DNA from: an uncultured Clostridia bacterium
GTDB taxonomy: Bacteria; Bacillota; Clostridia; Christensenellales; CAG-917
Length of the DNA: 9,836 nucleotides
Assembly (NCBI GenBank): GCA_900554085.1
Contig: USGA01000014.1
Span: 1-9,836 of the forward strand
Direction of reading: 5' to 3'
Shown piece after piece: positions 6,176 through 9,836 of this stretch. Made by a program: the position numbers and the translations under genes. Below the pieces are notes generated by a model. The model had not been told where the DNA came from and ran no database searches. It worked only from the letters and a program-made list of their open reading frames with translations. Each line of letters opens with the position of its first letter. The first letter of the stretch is position 1.

Positions 6176-7891
6176 TCAGAAATTGTCGGGGTGCTCGTCG
6201 AGAGCGAGGGTACCGCCCGCATTGAGCAGTCCTTCGGGGTCGAAATAGTGCTTGAGCGCTTTGAGGAGATTCATTTGTTGCTCCCCTATCGACTCGGGCA
6301 GGAACGGCGCGAACAGTTTGCCTATGCCGTGATGGTGACTGAGCGCGGCGCCCGATTTCGCTATCGCGTCGAGAATGGTTGCGTGATATCTCTTGAACTC
6401 GTCGAGGTCGGTCGTCTTGATGACGAAGATGAAATAGAGGTTGGCGCCCTGCGGATAACTGTGGGAAATGTGCGTGGTACATATCGCGTTGGGCCACGCT
6501 TTGACCGCCTTGCGCACCTCTGTGTGCACGGAAGCCATATTATCCCAGTTGACCGCGCACTCCAGGGTGTCGATTATGATGCCGTAATCCTGTATGGTGT
6601 CGCGCATATAGGGGTCGGAGAAACGGCCGTGCTCCCAAGATGTGGTGACATATCCCGTCAGAGACATCGCGTTGTACTTGTGAGCAATCTTTTTGACGTT
6701 CTTCACGATGTTGCGTTGCAGCCCCGCCTCGCCGTCGGCAAAGCCGAGGAGCAGGCAGCGTTTGTTGGGTTTGAAACCTTTCGCCGCCAACAGTGCATTC
6801 AGGGGGCTGTCGGCTATGCCGTACATATGCATCATCATATCCGTTTCCTCGGCGTCGGAAAGCCTGAAGACGGAAGGATAACCGAACTCGCCCTGCATAA
6901 CCTCGCGCATTGCCGCCATACCGTCCTCCCAGGTGGGGAACATATACGAGAATTTGCGGTGCTTTTCGGAGAGTTTGAACACCTTGAGCGTAACTTCGGT
7001 GAGTATGCCGAAAGTGCCCTCGCTGCCCATCATTATCTGGTCGATGTTGGGGCCGGTCGCCTTGCGGGGGGCGGAATCCGTGCGGATTTTGCCCACGGGG
7101 GTGACGTATTCCTGACACAGCACGAGGTCGGCGGCGCAACCGTAATACGTGGAATTCTGACCGCTGCCGCGCGTGACGACCCAGCCTCCGACGCAACTGT
7201 ACTCGAACGACTGCGGGAAATGCCCGCAGGTGAGACGGTGCGCCGCGCCGAAGTTTTCGGGGGCCTCGTTGAGAATTTTCTCGAGGTCGGGGCCGCTGAT
7301 ACCGGGCTGAACGGTTATGGTCTGGTTGATTTCGTTGAACGCGATAACCTTGTTGAAGTTCTTGCGCAGGTCGAGAATGATGTTGGGCGAGCGCATACAC
7401 TCGGTGCCGCGCGTAACGCTGGAGCCGCCCGCGTAAACATAGAGGTAAACGTGATTGCGCTTGGAAAATTCCACGAGTTTTTCCACGTCCTCGGTGGTGG
7501 AAGGATACACCACGGCGTCGGGAAGATTCTCGACAATGCCCTTCCTGAGGCGCATAATGTCAATCATCGTCTTGCCGTAACACACCTGCACGCGCTTGAA
7601 TTCCTCGGTGGTGACGTTGTCGTCGCCGACGATTTCCCTGAGTTCTTCCAGTTGCTTGTCGGAAAGGCGGCTGGGCGCGGTAATATCCACCACTTCGTTG
7701 CCCACGTCCACCATTTCCTTGAAATCGTCGTCGGTGAGCCCGAACTGCTTTTTGATGAGTTTGTAAAGACCCTCTTTGGGACGTTTCCACGCCGCGGGGT
7801 CGCCCCATTTCATAATGGAGCGGTAACTTCTCTCCACGGGCGGTTCGGTAATCCACTTGGGCTCGAAATCTTTATAAGGTTTGGTTGACAT
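6176..7891 (-). CDS. FAD-binding oxidase, alkyldihydroxyacetonephosphate synthase-like
   Basis: 571 residues, VAO/PCMH flavoprotein fold. The FAD domain includes AVVYPSTTEDVEKLVEFSKR (126-145), YAGGSSVTRGTE (153-164), VQPGISGPDLEKIL (194-207), GHFPQSFEYSCVGGWVVTRG (223-242), DLVLCQEYVTPVGK (255-268) and MGSEGTFGILTEVTL (288-302). The C-terminal half carries marks I associate with ADHAPS (EC 2.5.1.26): SWEHGRFSDPYMRDTIQDYG (418-437), a Tyr in GANLYF (482-487, Tyr486), LSHHHGIGK (517-525, His519-521) and FRLSDAE (342-348, Arg343). These look like the Tyr, His-His-His and Arg of the guinea-pig active site. ADHAPS swaps the acyl group of acyl-DHAP for a fatty alcohol in ether-lipid synthesis. Last gene of the operon; AGGAGG at 7899-7904 is 7 bases before the ATG and 19 bases separate it from DUF1667. 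A different 2-hydroxyacid or glycerol-phosphate oxidase remains possible. Confidence 0.82.
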   Translation of the reverse strand: MSTKPYKDFEPKWITEPPVERSYRSIMKWGDPAAWKRPKEGLYKLIKKQFGLTDDDFKEMVDVGNEVVDITAPSRLSDKQLEELREIVGDDNVTTEEFKRVQVCYGKTMIDIMRLRKGIVENLPDAVVYPSTTEDVEKLVEFSKRNHVYLYVYAGGSSVTRGTECMRSPNIILDLRKNFNKVIAFNEINQTITVQPGISGPDLEKILNEAPENFGAAHRLTCGHFPQSFEYSCVGGWVVTRGSGQNSTYYGCAADLVLCQEYVTPVGKIRTDSAPRKATGPNIDQIMMGSEGTFGILTEVTLKVFKLSEKHRKFSYMFPTWEDGMAAMREVMQGEFGYPSVFRLSDAEETDMMMHMYGIADSPLNALLAAKGFKPNKRCLLLGFADGEAGLQRNIVKNVKKIAHKYNAMSLTGYVTTSWEHGRFSDPYMRDTIQDYGIIIDTLECAVNWDNMASVHTEVRKAVKAWPNAICTTHISHSYPQGANLYFIFVIKTTDLDEFKRYHATILDAIAKSGAALSHHHGIGKLFAPFLPESIGEQQMNLLKALKHYFDPEGLLNAGGTLALDEHPDNF

Positions 7892-7910
7892 AATTCTCCC
7901 TCCTGTCGTT

Positions 7911-8252
7911 TCAATCGGTATATATCGACGCCGTAGCGACGAGATTCACATCTGTTCCGACCACGCCTTTCACGACAACGTCGCCGCGGCGCAGTTTCTC
8001 GGTCACGAGGACGGTGTCGGCAACTTTCATAAGTTCGCCGATTTTGTCCTTGGGAATTTCGCCCGCCGTCCTCACGGGCAGGACGGGCATAGAAGGAAAC
8101 ACGGTCGCAACCGTGGTGCACACCGTGCGCATAGGACGGGTGCTTTCGGCAAGCGCGAACGCTTCGCCTTTTTTGCAGGTGTTGCCGGAGACGACTCCGT
8201 TCTCCACTTTCAATCTGCAGCCCTTGGGGCAAACGATACACACTAGTTCCAT
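7911..8252 (-). CDS. DUF1667 protein, small Cys-motif partner of G3P dehydrogenase-type flavoproteins
   Basis: 113 residues. The N-terminus has CIVCPKGCRLKVE (5-17) and then NTCKKGEAFA (24-33), giving Cys5, Cys8, Cys12 and Cys26, a spacing that could hold a metal or Fe-S centre. The middle segment RPMRTVCTTVAT (39-50) and PVRTAGEIPKDKI (59-71) are characteristic of DUF1667, as is the end with GDVVVKGVVGTDVNLVAT (90-107). The family is of unknown function but usually sits beside an anaerobic glycerol-3-phosphate dehydrogenase (GlpA-like) and an FAD/NAD oxidoreductase, as here, so I infer an electron-transfer or assembly role in that complex. AAGGAG at 8260-8265 is 7 bases before the ATG and overlaps the stop of the upstream gene (12 bases between the genes), which suggests translational coupling. 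Confidence 0.87.
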   Translation of the reverse strand: MELVCIVCPKGCRLKVENGVVSGNTCKKGEAFALAESTRPMRTVCTTVATVFPSMPVLPVRTAGEIPKDKIGELMKVADTVLVTEKLRRGDVVVKGVVGTDVNLVATASIYTD

Positions 8253-8264
8253 ACCGCCACTCCT

Positions 8265-9512
8265 TCAGTTCTCCTCGAGCGAAACCTCGAGCACGCTCGC
8301 CGCCGTGAGCCCGAAAGAAGCGAAGTCCACTTCGATTCTCTGCATTTCGGGAGGACGGAGAAAAGCGAATTTCTTCTTGTAAACTTCCCTGCCGTCCGCA
8401 GTGATACGGAGAGTCGCTCTGTCCATATCTTTTGCGGAACGGAAGAACAACACCACCTTGTCGCAAGGTTTGGCGAGACATATGCGGTGAGGCACATACG
8501 AGAGTATTCCAGCCCCGCGCGAGAGCGCCACACACTCCCCGTCTTTTTCGCGAGCGGCAGCGTTTGCGCCCGCGCTTGACGCACATTCGGACACGTAATC
8601 CACCAAATCGAACACGTTAAGTGCGTTTCCTGCCGAATAGATACCCGCGACACTAGTTGCGTAGGATTGGTCGCAATCGGGGCCTTTGGTAAAGGGATTG
8701 ATTTTTACGCCGAGGCTTTCGGCAAGTTCGTTTTCGGGAATGAGGCCCACCGAAAGTATGAGGGCGTCGCATTCCACAATGCGTTCGGTGCCTTTTATCG
8801 GGCGCATTTTGTCGTCGACCGCAGCAACTTCCACCGCCGTGAGCCTGTCGTTGCCGAACACCCTCGTCACCGTGTGCGACAGGTGAAGAGGAATGTTGAA
8901 ATCGTAAAGACACTGGTGTATGTTGCGCGTCAGTCCGCTGGGCTCGGGCTTGACCTCGTATACTCCCTCGACTTCCGCGCCCTCGAGCGTGAGGCGGCGC
9001 GCCATAATGAGACCTATGTCGCCGCTGCCGAGTATGACGCATTTCTTTGCGGGCATTTTGCCCATAAGGTTTACGAAGTTCTGCGCCGTGCCCGCCGTGA
9101 AGACGCCTGCGGGACGGGTGCCCTGTATGAGCACCTGTCTGGCGGTTCTTTCACGGCAGCCCGTTGCAAGCACTATGCTTCTGCCGTAAAACGCGACTGC
9201 GCCTTCGCGACTGACGCAGTTCACGACAAATCCGTCCTCTTTCTTCTCTATTCCGGTGACAAAAGTCAGCGTGCGACACTCGATTCCGAGGTCGCGCACC
9301 GCGTCGATATATCTTTCGGCGTACTCGGGACCGGCAAGTTTTTCGCCGAACCGTATGAGTCCGAAACCGTCGTGCACGCATTGTTTGAGTATGCCGCCGA
9401 GCCGCGCCTCGCGCTCGATGACAACCACTTCGGCGCCCGCTTTCTTTGCACTTTCCGCCGCCGCCAGCCCCGCAGGACCGCCGCCGATTACCATAACGTC
9501 GTACTTTTTCAT
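8265..9512 (-). CDS. NAD(P)/FAD-dependent oxidoreductase of the G3P dehydrogenase cluster
   Basis: 415 residues from the ATG at 9510-9512. I chose this start over an upstream one at 9650 because KKYDVMVIGGGPAG is the normal family N-terminus, GGAGG at 9520-9524 is 7 bases ahead, and the extra upstream residues are out-of-frame sequence of the previous gene. It has the FAD-binding GGGPAG (10-15), the redox-family segment GGILKQCVHDGFGL (39-52), ATGCRERTARQVLIQGTRPA (116-135), a second dinucleotide loop GSGDIG (162-167) for NAD(P), LSVGLIPENEL (253-263) and the FAD-closing GIYSAGNALNVFDLVDYVSE (290-309). A further ~95 residues form a C-terminal beta-rich extension. It probably passes electrons between the G3P dehydrogenase subunit and NAD(P), but this is inferred from its neighbours. 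The 4-base ATGA overlap at 9509-9512 couples it to the GlpA-like gene. Confidence 0.88.
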   Translation of the reverse strand: MKKYDVMVIGGGPAGLAAAESAKKAGAEVVVIEREARLGGILKQCVHDGFGLIRFGEKLAGPEYAERYIDAVRDLGIECRTLTFVTGIEKKEDGFVVNCVSREGAVAFYGRSIVLATGCRERTARQVLIQGTRPAGVFTAGTAQNFVNLMGKMPAKKCVILGSGDIGLIMARRLTLEGAEVEGVYEVKPEPSGLTRNIHQCLYDFNIPLHLSHTVTRVFGNDRLTAVEVAAVDDKMRPIKGTERIVECDALILSVGLIPENELAESLGVKINPFTKGPDCDQSYATSVAGIYSAGNALNVFDLVDYVSECASSAGANAAAREKDGECVALSRGAGILSYVPHRICLAKPCDKVVLFFRSAKDMDRATLRITADGREVYKKKFAFLRPPEMQRIEVDFASFGLTAASVLEVSLEEN

Positions 9513-9836
9513 TCGTGCGCCTCCGCGTGTTTGGTATTGCCGAACAGTATATTGCTGCCCTCGTCCCCTTTGAGAACCTGCTCGGGGGCGATACCTTCGT
9601 GCTCGGCGATTATCTTCACCACGAGCGGCGAACAGAAACCGCCCTGACAACGTCCCATACCGGGACGGACGCGGCGCTTCACGCCGTCAACCGTGCAGAC
9701 TTTGAGAGGCGACTCCAGCGCGTCGATGATTTCGCCTTTGCTTACCTCCTCGCAACGGCACACGATTTCGCCGTAGTCCGCATTCCGTTTTATGTACTCG
9801 GCTCTCTCCGCCTGAGACAACCCCGCGAGCCTGGGA
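9509..9836 (-). CDS. GlpA-like flavoprotein, C-terminal [2Fe-2S] domain (partial)
   Basis: The reading frame stays open past the right edge, so only the last 108 residues are seen. A TTG at 9818-9820 could be read as a start, but PRLAG before it continues the family sequence (AGLSQAERAEYIKR), so it is internal. The visible part is a BFD-like [2Fe-2S]-binding domain: IVCRCEEVSKGEIIDALE, then VDGVKRRVRPGMGRCQGGFC, giving the C-x-C ... C-x4-C ligand pattern (visible residues 26, 28, 63 and 68). This domain ends the catalytic subunit of anaerobic glycerol-3-phosphate dehydrogenase (GlpA) and related FAD-dependent oxidases. The full gene should have an N-terminal DAO-type FAD domain outside the window. 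It is the first visible gene of the operon and overlaps the next gene by 4 bases. Confidence 0.85.
   Translation of the reverse strand, partial: PRLAGLSQAERAEYIKRNADYGEIVCRCEEVSKGEIIDALESPLKVCTVDGVKRRVRPGMGRCQGGFCSPLVVKIIAEHEGIAPEQVLKGDEGSNILFGNTKHAEAHE

Noticed and set aside
6191..7888. 565-residue open frame antisense to almost the whole FAD-binding oxidase gene
   Set aside because: It mirrors the real gene. Biased codon use in GC-rich genes leaves the opposite strand free of stops. No motif or ribosome binding site supports it, while the minus-strand protein has a full set of flavoprotein motifs.
8667..9647. 326-residue open frame antisense to the FAD/NAD oxidoreductase
   Set aside because: Shadow of a well-supported gene; no motif of its own.
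9513..9650. A longer N-terminus for the FAD/NAD oxidoreductase starting at 9650
   Set aside because: The extra 46 residues are Arg-rich and lie over the GlpA-like [2Fe-2S] coding sequence in another frame. The ATG at 9512 has a good ribosome binding site and the family N-terminus.

Overview
The window looks like a piece of an uncultured, GC-rich, Gram-positive-type anaerobe, probably from class Clostridia. The pointers are a SpoVB/YtgP-type flippase, the YetF-DUF4363 gene pair, an anaerobic glycerol-3-phosphate-dehydrogenase-type flavoprotein cluster with DUF1667, clear GGAGG ribosome binding sites and ATGA start/stop overlaps. The first ~377 bases are different. They carry the end of one Bacteroidetes-type family 3 glycoside hydrolase and the start of a second one, both on the minus strand. 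They are poorer in GC (23 G/C of 60 at 301-360, against 36 of 60 at 421-480) and show no Shine-Dalgarno sequence. At about 377 this block abuts, tail to head, a plus-strand surface-protein gene that has lost its own 5' end. Two unrelated genes cut at one point suggest a chimeric contig join, or less likely a real recombination scar.

Layout. 1-230 (-): N-terminus of a GH3 lipoprotein. 245-~377 (-): C-terminus of another GH3. ~378-1622 (+): C-terminal part of an acidic, modular surface protein with a C-terminal membrane anchor, ended by a strong terminator at 1653-1686. 1785-3374 (+): MOP-superfamily flippase with a TTG start. 3464-4216 and 4213-4590 (+): YetF-like DUF421 protein and its DUF4363 partner, overlapping by 4 bases. 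4627-6063 (-): divergent MurC, convergent with the previous pair. 6097-6127: terminator of the next operon. 6176-9836 (-): a tightly packed operon read right to left, with a GlpA-like protein ending in a [2Fe-2S] domain (cut by the window edge), an FAD/NAD(P) oxidoreductase, DUF1667, and an alkyldihydroxyacetonephosphate-synthase-like flavoprotein.

How they may work together. The flippase and MurC both fit cell-envelope (peptidoglycan or polysaccharide) work, though they are not in one operon. The right-hand operon looks like oxidation of glycerol 3-phosphate to dihydroxyacetone phosphate, joined to an enzyme whose homologues turn acyl-DHAP into alkyl-DHAP, the first ether-lipid step. That coupling is inference. 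The two points I think most deserve a second look are the MurC, which lacks three of the residues regarded as invariant in Mur ligases, and the G3P-dehydrogenase/alkyl-DHAP-synthase operon. No tRNA, rRNA, CRISPR array or insertion sequence was seen.
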